A DNA stretch of 46,128 bases, taken from the NCBI GenBank assembly GCA_021200415.1, contig JAJQGO010000046.1, forward strand, positions 1 through 46,128. The letters are read 5' to 3'. Of the stretch, positions 7,795-14,726 are shown piece after piece. A program made the position numbers and the translations under genes. The notes below the pieces were generated by a model. That model searched no databases. It was not told where the DNA came from and was given only the letters and a program-made list of their open reading frames with translations. Within the stretch, counting starts at the first letter, position 1. The number at the start of each line of letters is the position of its first letter. Origin of the DNA: Ruminococcus sp. (lineage in GTDB: Bacteria; Bacillota; Clostridia; Oscillospirales; Ruminococcaceae).

Positions 7795-8892
7795 GTGTCC
7801 GTCTATAAAAATGAAAAGCGCGGAACTTGGTTCGTTTCCTTCCGATACACGGACTGGGACGGAACACGCAAACAAAAAAAGAAAGAGGGCTTCCGCACGA
7901 AGCGTGAAGCCCTCGAATTTGAAAGAGAATTTTTGAAAAAGCAAGACGGCGGAACTGATATGTCCTTTGGTTCTTTAGTTGAATTGTACATGGAGGACTG
8001 TGCCACCCGACTCCGTGCGACCACTGTCGCGAATAAGCAATGTCTGTTTGACTCCAAAATTCTGCCGACCTTCCGTTCCGTCGCTGTCCGAGATATTACC
8101 CCGACAATGATTCGCCGCTGGCAGAACTCTCTGCTGAACGATCCTGCGGGTTATTCGCAGACGTATCTCAAAACGATAAATAATCAAATGTCAGCAGTTA
8201 TGAATTTTGCTATCCGGTATTATGGCCTCTCAAAAAATCCGGTTGTTGTTTGTGGACCTTTCGGCAAGAAGTCGGCCTCTGCTATGCAATTCTGGACACG
8301 AGACGAGTTCCGGCAGTTCATTGAGTACGTGAAGAAACCTGCAGCCCGGTTGGCGTTTGAGCTGCTTTTCTGGACCGGTATGCGTTCCGGTGAACTTCTG
8401 GCTCTCACTCTGAACGACGTGGATTTTGAAAATGCCCGCATTTCAATAACGAAAACGGCGACGCAGCTTAACGGAGAAACGGTTATCAATCCTCCGAAAA
8501 CTCCGAAGTCAAACCGTGTGATTTCTGTTCCTCGGTTCTTGCTTGCTCTTATCCGAGATTATGCCGACAGACTGGTAGACTACGAACCGCACGAACGGCT
8601 TTTCTATTTTACGAAGCACTTTTTGTTATATGAAATGAAAGCGGCTTGTAAAGCTTCGGGCGTGAAAAAAATCCGTGTCCACGACCTGCGCCACTCCCAC
8701 GCCTCGCTCCTGATTGAGATGGGCTTTGATCCGCTGCTGGTTTCCGAACGTCTCGGTCACGAAAACATTCAAACGACCTTGCAGACCTACTCGCACCTGT
8801 ACCCCAACAAGCAGGAAGAGGTGTCCTCTCGGCTGGAAAGCGAAGAAGGTGAGAACTACACTGCATTCATCTCGAATTTTGAGAAAAAATAG
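7795..8892 (+). CDS. int: Tyrosine recombinase (phage integrase)
   Basis: A 365-residue integrase starting with GTG at 7795 (AAAGGAGG 8 bases upstream). Residues 1-55 form an arm-type DNA-binding domain (SVYKNEKRGTWFVSFRYTDW), about 60-160 a SAM-like core-binding domain, and about 170-350 the catalytic domain. That domain carries the conserved Arg in WTGMRSGELLAL, the His-x-x-Arg in VHDLRHSHASLL, the second His in LGHENIQTT and the nucleophilic Tyr in QTYSHLYP. It catalyses recombination between phage and chromosomal attachment sites. Its 3' end lies 95 bp from the guaA stop codon, pointing to guaA as the target. Confidence 0.93.
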   Translation: MSVYKNEKRGTWFVSFRYTDWDGTRKQKKKEGFRTKREALEFEREFLKKQDGGTDMSFGSLVELYMEDCATRLRATTVANKQCLFDSKILPTFRSVAVRDITPTMIRRWQNSLLNDPAGYSQTYLKTINNQMSAVMNFAIRYYGLSKNPVVVCGPFGKKSASAMQFWTRDEFRQFIEYVKKPAARLAFELLFWTGMRSGELLALTLNDVDFENARISITKTATQLNGETVINPPKTPKSNRVISVPRFLLALIRDYADRLVDYEPHERLFYFTKHFLLYEMKAACKASGVKKIRVHDLRHSHASLLIEMGFDPLLVSERLGHENIQTTLQTYSHLYPNKQEEVSSRLESEEGENYTAFISNFEKK

Positions 8893-8943
8893 AAGGTCTT
8901 TCGTAATGTGTTACGCTTTTGTTACGCTCACTCAAGAAATAAT

Positions 8944-8982
8944 GCCGAAAACCCGCTTAAATACTGGGTTTTCGGCTTTTTT
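8944..8982 (+). terminator. Intrinsic terminator after the integrase
   Basis: GCCGAAAACCC (8944-8954) pairs perfectly with GGGTTTTCGGC (8966-8976) and is followed by TTTTTT. On the minus strand the same stem is followed by ATTATTTCTT and may also help end guaA transcripts. Confidence 0.85.
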
Positions 8983-9010
8983 GGTATTTATTCCCACTCC
9001 ACCGTTCCGG
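8983..9010. other. Probable attachment site at the guaA 3' end
   Basis: The last codons of guaA (…GTVEWE then TAA) directly adjoin the integrase end of the element. The 3' end of guaA is a documented integration hotspot for phages and genomic islands. The core should recur at the far end of the element, beyond the window, so the exact limits are not visible. Confidence 0.55.
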
Positions 9011-10550
9011 GGGGCTTTGAGGTTATATCGTAAACCACGCGGTTGACGTGTTCCACCTCGTTTGTAAGGCGGTTTGAAACCCTCGCGAGGACGTCATACG
9101 GAATCCTTGCCCAGTCGGCAGTCATAAAGTCGTCGGTTGTGATGGCTCTTATCGCTATGAGATGATCGTACGTTCTGTGGTCACCCATAACTCCCACGGT
9201 TCGCACATCGGGAAGCACGGCGAAAAACTGCTTCAGCTGATCCTCAATGCCGCTTTTCCTGATTTCGTCACGGAACACAGCGTCCGCCTCCTGCAAAATC
9301 TTAATCTTCTCCTCCGTTATCTCTCCGATAATTCTCACGCCGAGTCCCGGGCCGGGGAACGGCTGTCTCCACACAAGCTCCCTCGGAATTCCAAGCATTT
9401 CTCCAACCCTGCGCACCTCGTCCTTGAACAAATCTCCCAGCGGCTCGATTACTCCGTCAAATTTTATATCATCGGGCATTTTCACCTGATTGTGATGCGT
9501 TTTGATTACAGCCGTGCTGCCGTTGCCGCTTTCCTTGCCCTTGCCGCTTTCGATTCGGTCAGGATAGATAGTTCCCTGCGCAAAGAAGCCACCGTCCGCC
9601 TCCTCGCGAACCTTGTCCCAGAACACCTTGAAAAATTCCTCGCCGATGATAACCCGCTTTCTTTCGGGGTCGGTAACGCCCCTGAGCTTTTCAAGGAACT
9701 GCTTCTGACAGTTCACCCTTACGAAATTCATATCAAACAGACGTGTAAAGGTTTCCTCAACAAAATCGCCCTCATCCTTGCGCATAAGTCCCTGATCCAC
9801 GAAAACACAGGTAAGCTGCTTTCCAACGGCACGGCTGAGAAGTCCTGCCGCAACTGAGGAGTCAACGCCGCCGGAAAGTCCCAGAACGACCTTTTTGTCC
9901 CCGATTTTTTCACGCAGCTCCGCAACAGTTTTTTCAATAAAATTATCCATAACCCAGTCGCCGGAAAATCCGCAGACGTTTTTCAGAAAGCTGTTAATCA
10001 TATCCGAGCCGTATTCCGTGTGATTTACCTCCGGATGGAACTGCACGGCGTAAAGCCTTTTCTCCTTATTCGCCATAGCCGCCGTGGGGCAGTCCTTCGT
10101 GTGAGCTGTAACCGCAAAGCCCTCAGGCAGTCTTGAAATATAGTCGGTGTGGCTCATCCATGAAACGGCGCTGTCAGGCATATTTTCCACTGCTCCGAAG
10201 AGAACGCAGCTTTTATCGTAATACGTTTCTGTTTTGCCGTATTCGGAAACGGGAGCTGCCGAAACCTCTCCCCCGAGAGTATACGCCATAAGCTGACAGC
10301 CGTAGCAGATTCCGAGAATCGGTATGCCAAGCTCAAAGATTTCCCCTGATATGTGGGGAGATTCCTCGTCATAGACGCTGTTTGGCCCTCCTGTAAAAAT
10401 AATTCCCATAGGATTTCTTTTTCTGATTTCCTCAATGGGAGTACGATAGTTCAGAATTTCACAGTAAACTCCGCATTCACGTACTCTTCGGGCGATAAGC
10501 TGATTATACTGACCGCCGAAGTCAAGAACAATACAAAGCTGATTATCCAT
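8988..10550 (-). CDS. guaA: GMP synthase (glutamine-hydrolysing)
   Basis: A 520-residue enzyme converting XMP to GMP with glutamine and ATP, the last step of guanine nucleotide synthesis. The N-terminal class I amidotransferase shows [15 protein letters not shown] (nucleophile Cys) and the [11 protein letters not shown]is/Glu motif. The ATP-pyrophosphatase domain has the P-loop [17 protein letters not shown]. The C-terminal dimerisation domain ends in KPPGTVEWE, as usual. The start is the ATG at 10548-10550 with AGGAG 6 bases before it. The frame stays open upstream to 10712 only because it reads into a MITE-like repeat; those 54 residues are not part of the protein. Confidence 0.96.
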   Translation of the reverse strand: MDNQLCIVLDFGGQYNQLIARRVRECGVYCEILNYRTPIEEIRKRNPMGIIFTGGPNSVYDEESPHISGEIFELGIPILGICYGCQLMAYTLGGEVSAAPVSEYGKTETYYDKSCVLFGAVENMPDSAVSWMSHTDYISRLPEGFAVTAHTKDCPTAAMANKEKRLYAVQFHPEVNHTEYGSDMINSFLKNVCGFSGDWVMDNFIEKTVAELREKIGDKKVVLGLSGGVDSSVAAGLLSRAVGKQLTCVFVDQGLMRKDEGDFVEETFTRLFDMNFVRVNCQKQFLEKLRGVTDPERKRVIIGEEFFKVFWDKVREEADGGFFAQGTIYPDRIESGKGKESGNGSTAVIKTHHNQVKMPDDIKFDGVIEPLGDLFKDEVRRVGEMLGIPRELVWRQPFPGPGLGVRIIGEITEEKIKILQEADAVFRDEIRKSGIEDQLKQFFAVLPDVRTVGVMGDHRTYDHLIAIRAITTDDFMTADWARIPYDVLARVSNRLTNEVEHVNRVVYDITSKPPGTVEWE

Positions 10551-10618
10551 AAGCACTCCTGACCGCAGTAAGCGCGGTTCCGCTTTACGGCAGCGGAGAG
10601 CCGAATTTGCTTTCTTTA

Positions 10619-10808
10619 GGCAATACCACACAAAGCACGCCTGGCGGCTTTGCCGCACATCTGCTTTTATCTTTTCCGTCTTCTTGCACAAAAACTCCTT
10701 GACATACATCAAGTATGCCTGCGTCGCTTTTATACAATCTGACGAAAAATCTAACTTAGTTTATACTCGAAGAGTACATCTGCACGACAATCTTTGTGCG
10801 GTATTACC
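10619..10808. mobile_element. MITE-like element, long copy, in the guaA leader
   Basis: 190 bp with imperfect 17-bp terminal inverted repeats (GGCAATACCACACAAAG and CTTTGTGCGGTATTACC), flanked by TTTA on both sides (10615-10618 and 10809-10812) as a possible 4-bp target duplication. The arms match, in inverse orientation, the 71-bp copy at 43084-43154. The extra 119 bp here is bounded by the direct repeat ACATCTGC (10657-10664 and 10776-10783), so the short form could arise by recombination between these repeats. It encodes no transposase and lies between the guaA promoter and start codon. Confidence 0.8.
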
Positions 10809-10811
10809 TTT

Positions 10812-10840
10812 ATTATCTCATATTTCCCGAAAAAAAGCAA
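10812..10840 (-). promoter_or_regulatory. Probable guaA promoter
   Basis: On the minus strand TTGCTT (10835-10840), a 17-base spacer and GATAAT (10812-10817). The predicted start falls near 10805, inside the MITE end, so almost the whole guaA 5' leader of about 255 nt is MITE sequence. I see no purine riboswitch core in it. Confidence 0.6.
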
Positions 10841-10897
10841 GTGCCATGAGCCGCCGCTGATTTTCATGAGATAATATTATTTAATATGGGGAGGCTC

Positions 10898-11608
10898 CTA
10901 TTCCTCTCCGCCGAGGGCGATGCTTCTTACTATCTCCCCCGCCATTATAAGTCCTGCCACGGACGGAACAAATGACACGCTGCCGATTGTCCTGCGGCGT
11001 GACTGCTCCTCCTCGCTCTCCGCACAATGCTCAGCAGGCTGCTCCGTAGAATAAACCACACGATGATGAAGTATCCCGCGCTTTCGCAGCTCCACGCGCA
11101 TAACCTTCGCAAGAGGGCACATGGACGTCCTGCTTATATCAGTTACCGTGAGCCTTGTCGGGTCAAGCTTATTCCCCGTCCCCATGCTTGAAATTATATT
11201 TATCCCCAGCCTATGGGCATTTTCCACAAGAGCAAGCTTTGCCGATACGCTGTCGATTGCGTCGGCAATCCAGTCAAACTGCGTCAGATCAATTTCACTT
11301 CCCGTATAGAAAATGCTGTGAAGCGTCACCCTGCAGTCCGGATTTATATCGAGAATACGGCTTCTTGCGGCTTCCGTTTTCAGCTGCCCGACCGTGGAAT
11401 GGAGAGCGATAATCTGACGGTTTATATTTGTAACGTTTACCGTGTCGCTGTCCACGAGAGTTATATGTCCCACGCCGCTTCTTGCGAGAGCCTCCGCAGT
11501 ATACGAGCCGACACCGCCGACTCCGAAAACGGCAGCATGGGCGTTTCTCAGGCGTTCCATTCCCTCCGTGCCAAGAAGAAGCTCCGTTCGTGAAAATTCA
11601 TTAAGCAT
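10898..11608 (-). CDS. tcdA: tRNA threonylcarbamoyladenosine dehydratase (TcdA/YgdL)
   Basis: A 236-residue E1-like (ThiF/MoeB-fold) enzyme that cyclises t6A to ct6A at position 37 of ANN-decoding tRNAs. The nucleotide-binding motif GVGGVGSYTAEALARSG lies near residues 28-44, followed by LVDSDTVNVTNINRQ, where the Asp and Arg contact ATP. The C-terminal segment RRTIGSVSFVPSVAGLIMAG is typical of the family. The start is taken at ATG 11608 (AAGGAG 9 bases upstream), 13 bp after the rodA stop; an 11-residue longer reading overlaps rodA and lacks a good binding site. Likely the last gene of yifB-rodA-tcdA. Confidence 0.88.
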   Translation of the reverse strand: MLNEFSRTELLLGTEGMERLRNAHAAVFGVGGVGSYTAEALARSGVGHITLVDSDTVNVTNINRQIIALHSTVGQLKTEAARSRILDINPDCRVTLHSIFYTGSEIDLTQFDWIADAIDSVSAKLALVENAHRLGINIISSMGTGNKLDPTRLTVTDISRTSMCPLAKVMRVELRKRGILHHRVVYSTEQPAEHCAESEEEQSRRRTIGSVSFVPSVAGLIMAGEIVRSIALGGEE

Positions 11609-11621
11609 TTTACCTCGCTCC

Positions 11622-12776
11622 TTATGTGGGATTATCGTCATAAAAGACGTTGTAGGTGCGTGCCCTGTGGCTGTAGACGCTGAGTATCAGACCGATAACC
11701 ATGTACATACTCACCATAGCCGTTCCTCCCGCGCTCATAAAGGGCAGCGGAACTCCGATAACAGGTGCGACCTTAAGCACCATGCCGATATTCATTACGC
11801 AGTGGGAAAGCATAAGTCCGAATGCTCCCATACAGATAAAGCGTCCCATGCGGTCACGGGCAATGCGGCTGTCGGCAAAAATTTTCAGGCAGATATATGC
11901 GAGAATAATTATAATTCCCACTGCCCCCACGAAGCCGAAAACCTGTCCCGCATAGGCGAAAATGAAGTCGTTGTGTATCTCCGGCACGGAGATGTAGGCA
12001 TCGTTTCCTGCGAAAAGTCCCTTGCCGAAAACGCCTCCCGATTTAAGGGCTGACAGTCCGAGATCCTGCTGCCACTCGATTCCCTCCGGATCTGTTCCGG
12101 GGTTGAGCAGCACGAGAATTCTGTTTTTGTGGGTGCTGCCGAGAACAAAGAACCACAGCACGGCGGCAGCTCCGACTATAAGAAAGGGCAGCGCAAGAAG
12201 ATATTTCCATGAAATATTTGACGATATGAGCATGAACAGGAAAATGCACGCAAAGACGATGGCTGTTCCGTAGTCCCCCTGAAGTCCGATAAGACCTATC
12301 GGCACAAGACCGTGAACGCACAGCAGCAGCATATGGAGGGGCTTGTTCATGTTCTCCTCGTCACGGGAAAGGTGATACGAAAACGTCAGAATAAACGCAA
12401 GCTTCAGAAGCTCCGACGGCTGGAACTGTATAAATCCGAGATTAAGCCACGCTCTGTCATCCGCCCCCTCGCGCTGATAACCAAGACTTGTAAACGTCAG
12501 AAGCACGAGAATAATCGCTATGGGGGCGTAGATAAACCACAGCTTCACAAGCTTTGCGTAATCTATAAAGGATATTGCAACGGCAAGAGCGATACCCAGA
12601 ATCATTGAGACAAGCTGCGTCTGCCAATAGCTTGCTCCAACCTTTTCGAGTACGCCGTTTTCGCTTATGGAATATATCAGGAGGGTGCTGATTACCGAGC
12701 AGAGTATAACGGCAAAAAGCAGTCCGGCATCTATACTGTGCCGTTTGAGTTTTATTTTTTTAAATGCTGATTTCAT
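11622..12776 (-). CDS. rodA: Peptidoglycan polymerase RodA/FtsW/SpoVE family
   Basis: A 384-residue SEDS glycosyltransferase with about ten membrane helices that polymerises lipid II into glycan strands. Diagnostic segments are DDRAWLNLGFIQFQPSELLK (near residue 110), the GDYGTAIVF motif, and the C-terminal LPFMSAGGTAMVSMYMVIGL. FIQFQPSE and the length favour RodA (elongation) over FtsW or SpoVE, though this is not certain. The ATG at 12776 is chosen for AAGGAAGG 5 bases upstream; an upstream TTG at 12797 lacks this. It lies 38 bp after yifB. Confidence 0.88.
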   Translation of the reverse strand: MKSAFKKIKLKRHSIDAGLLFAVILCSVISTLLIYSISENGVLEKVGASYWQTQLVSMILGIALAVAISFIDYAKLVKLWFIYAPIAIILVLLTFTSLGYQREGADDRAWLNLGFIQFQPSELLKLAFILTFSYHLSRDEENMNKPLHMLLLCVHGLVPIGLIGLQGDYGTAIVFACIFLFMLISSNISWKYLLALPFLIVGAAAVLWFFVLGSTHKNRILVLLNPGTDPEGIEWQQDLGLSALKSGGVFGKGLFAGNDAYISVPEIHNDFIFAYAGQVFGFVGAVGIIIILAYICLKIFADSRIARDRMGRFICMGAFGLMLSHCVMNIGMVLKVAPVIGVPLPFMSAGGTAMVSMYMVIGLILSVYSHRARTYNVFYDDNPT

Positions 12777-12814
12777 TGTAACCTTCCTTATCGGCAATGG
12801 GGATTATAATGGGA

Positions 12815-14341
12815 TTATTCCATCCAGTATTTGCGGTCAAGGCTTCTGTACTGCACAGCTGCGGCAATATGCTGCCGTGAGATGACTTCGCATCCGTCCA
12901 GATCAGCAATAGTCCTTGATACCTTAAGTATTCTGTCGTAGGCTCTTGCGCTCAGACCGAGCTTATCGAACGCGCTTTTCAGGATTTTCGAAGCTCCGTC
13001 GTCCATCGGGCACATTTCCTGAAGCTTATCGGCTGTTATGAGGGCGTTGCGCTTGAATGTGGAATCCCTGAAGCGTTCCTCCTGAATTTTCTGTGCGGCA
13101 ATAACTCTTTTGCGTATCTCCGATGAAGGCTCCTCCCTGACGTCTGACGTAAGATCCGCAAATTCAACGGGAGCAACCTCAATGTGGAGGTCGAAGCGGT
13201 CCAAGAGGGGACCGGATATTTTCGAGAGATAGCTTCTGACCTTATTCTGCGAGCATATGCATTTGCGCTTGGGATGACCGTAATATCCGCAGGGGCATGG
13301 GTTCATCGCTCCTATGAGCATGATGTTGCAGGGGTATGTTACTGAGCCTGCCGCGCGGACTATGGTAACCTGTCTGTCCTCAAGGGGCTGGCGGAACATC
13401 TCAAGAGTGTGCCTGTCGAATTCGGCAAGCTCGTCCAGAAAAAGAAGTCCGTTGTGGGCGAGAGAAATTTCTCCCGGGCGGGGAATGCTTCCTCCGCCGA
13501 TAAGCCCCGAAGCCGAAATCGTATGATGGGGCGCACGGAAGGGACGCTTCGTGACAATGGGATTTTCAGGGGACAGCATACCGGAAATGGAGTGAACATT
13601 TGTTGTTTCAAGAGCCTCCTCAAAGGTGAGGGGCGGCAGTATGGACGGCATACGCTTGGCAAGCATACTTTTTCCGCTGCCGGGCGACCCGATAAGGAGA
13701 GCGTTGTGACCTCCCGCAGCGGCAATTTCAAGCGCTCTTTTAGCAAACTGCTGACCTCTTACATCGGCGAAGTCAAGCGTTTCATTATAGGCAGCCTCGG
13801 GAGGCGTAAAATGCTCCCTTTTGGTAAGAAGCTCCGTTCCCCTGAAATGGCGGATAAGCTGCTCAGCCGTGCTGACCGGATAGATGTCTATTCCCGTGAT
13901 TACCGAAGCCTCGGCAGCGTTTTCCTCCGGCACGAACACAGATTTTATACCCTTGTCACGGGCAAGTATAACCATCGGCAGAACTCCGTTAAGAGGGCGC
14001 AGATCTCCGTTAAGGGACAGCTCCCCGATAAAGGCGCATTCCTCCTGCGGTCTTTCAATGAGCCGCATCGCAAGGAGAACAGCCATGAAGATTGCCATAT
14101 CGTGAACCGAGCCGCTTTTCTTCGTGTCGGCGGGAGCGAGATTCACCATAACCGAGGCTACGGGGAATTCAATTGAGCATGAACGGAGAGCGGCACGTAT
14201 GCGTTCGCGGCTTTCCTTGACCGTGGCATCGGGCAGCCCGACAATTTCAAACTGCGGATTGCCGCGGCTGATGTCTATTTCAACGTCTACGGGGAAGGCG
14301 TTCAGCCCGAACAGCCCCAGACTTCTGACTTTTGCAAACAT
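12815..14341 (-). CDS. YifB/ComM-family Mg-chelatase-like AAA ATPase
   Basis: A 508-residue protein. The N-terminal subdomain (residues 1-170, starting MFAKVRSLGLFGLNAFPVDV) has the Lon-protease-like fold seen in YifB. The AAA+ module has the P-loop LLIGSPGSGKSMLAKRMPSI, Walker B GLLFLDELAEF and a cysteine cluster NPCPCGYYGH…CICS typical of the family. ComM, its studied relative, is a hexameric branch-migration helicase in natural transformation; the role here is inferred to be similar DNA processing. The ATG at 14341 has AGGGGG 7 bases upstream. A longer reading to 14443 would run into the promoter at 14406-14434. Confidence 0.9.
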   Translation of the reverse strand: MFAKVRSLGLFGLNAFPVDVEIDISRGNPQFEIVGLPDATVKESRERIRAALRSCSIEFPVASVMVNLAPADTKKSGSVHDMAIFMAVLLAMRLIERPQEECAFIGELSLNGDLRPLNGVLPMVILARDKGIKSVFVPEENAAEASVITGIDIYPVSTAEQLIRHFRGTELLTKREHFTPPEAAYNETLDFADVRGQQFAKRALEIAAAGGHNALLIGSPGSGKSMLAKRMPSILPPLTFEEALETTNVHSISGMLSPENPIVTKRPFRAPHHTISASGLIGGGSIPRPGEISLAHNGLLFLDELAEFDRHTLEMFRQPLEDRQVTIVRAAGSVTYPCNIMLIGAMNPCPCGYYGHPKRKCICSQNKVRSYLSKISGPLLDRFDLHIEVAPVEFADLTSDVREEPSSEIRKRVIAAQKIQEERFRDSTFKRNALITADKLQEMCPMDDGASKILKSAFDKLGLSARAYDRILKVSRTIADLDGCEVISRQHIAAAVQYRSLDRKYWME

Positions 14342-14405
14342 AAAATAACCCCCTGAAAATATTCGGGACAGCATAGCATAGCATCCTGAGTGTAGTATTA
14401 TTCTT

Positions 14406-14434
14406 AGTATAACACTTTTGAGGCGAAATGTAAA
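14406..14434 (-). promoter_or_regulatory. Promoter of the yifB-rodA-tcdA operon
   Basis: On the minus strand TTTACA (14429-14434), a 17-base spacer and TATACT (14406-14411), about 65 bases before the yifB ATG. Confidence 0.75.
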
Positions 14435-14512
14435 CGATTTCATTTAAATTTCCGAAATTAGCCCATCATATTCCATATTGCGGCGGATTTTGGCAATTCT
14501 GTCGATTGCAAC

Positions 14513-14552
14513 AAAAAAGCTGCCGTTTTCAACCGAAAATACAGCAGCTTCA
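14513..14552 (-). terminator. Leftward intrinsic terminator upstream of yifB
   Basis: On the minus strand AAGCTGCTGTATTTTC pairs with GAAAACGGCAGCTT (one mismatch/bulge region), then TTTTTTG. It lies upstream of the yifB promoter and so cannot serve yifB itself. It ends the transcript starting near 14638. Confidence 0.75.
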
Positions 14553-14571
14553 ATAAATCTTTCCAAACCCC

Positions 14572-14600
14572 TTGACAAGATTTGAGGAATATATTATAAT
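14572..14600 (+). promoter_or_regulatory. rpoBC promoter
   Basis: TTGACA (14572-14577), a 17-base spacer and TATAAT (14595-14600), a perfect sigma-A consensus. The predicted start near 14607 leaves a leader of about 120 nt. Confidence 0.85.
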
Positions 14601-14618
14601 AATATAATGTATCATAAT

Positions 14619-14665
14619 GGAATAATATCGTTAGTAATTATGTTATTATAGCACACTATTATTCC
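14619..14665 (+). promoter_or_regulatory. Inverted repeat in the rpoB leader
   Basis: GGAATAATA (14619-14627) is repeated inverted as TATTATTCC (14657-14665). In rpoB mRNA this gives a 9-bp stem with a 29-base loop. The right arm also lies within the spacer of the opposing minus-strand promoter, so it may instead be a protein-binding site. Confidence 0.45.
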
Positions 14666-14673
14666 GTTGTCAA
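14645..14673 (-). promoter_or_regulatory. Leftward promoter facing rpoB
   Basis: On the minus strand TTGACA (14668-14673), a 17-base spacer and TATAAT (14645-14650) within TGTGCTATAAT, an extended -10. It is convergent with the rpoB promoter. Confidence 0.75.
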
Positions 14674-14726
14674 TAGCTTTTTGAATTTTTTGAACTCATG
14701 TTCAGTAAAAATAAGGAGGTCCGCCT

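Larger units (their letters stand above)
1..9010. mobile_element. Prophage-like integrative element, early and lysogeny end (partial)
   Basis: The block combines a tyrosine integrase, CI/Cro-type regulators facing each other across an operator region, an excisionase-like HTH protein, RecT, a replisome organiser and a DnaC-type loader. This is the usual early-region order of temperate siphophages of Bacillota. The right boundary is placed at the 3' end of guaA because the integrase gene ends 95 bp from the guaA stop codon. The left boundary is outside the window, so no structural genes are seen and an integrative conjugative element cannot be excluded. Phage is preferred because of the RecT/DnaD/DnaC set. 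Confidence 0.82.
14513..14638 (-). ncRNA. Candidate small RNA antisense to the rpoB promoter region
   Basis: A perfect-consensus minus-strand promoter at 14645-14673 and the terminator at 14513-14552 delimit a transcript of about 125 nt. It has no ORF with a ribosome-binding site. It runs through the rpoB promoter (14572-14600) in the opposite sense and overlaps the rpoB leader by roughly 30 nt. No known RNA family is recognised. Confidence 0.5.

Noticed and set aside
10551..10712. 54-residue N-terminal extension of GuaA
   Set aside because: The frame is open only because it reads through the MITE-like repeat. The ATG at 10550 has AGGAG and begins the conserved amidotransferase domain.
10809..10897. 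Terminator after tcdA
   Set aside because: CATGA/TCATG is a weak stem set well apart from the T-run near 10831; too poor to call.
14513..14552. Attenuator for the yifB operon
   Set aside because: yifB has a good promoter (14406-14434) downstream of this terminator, so a separate small transcript explains it better, although read-through into yifB is possible.
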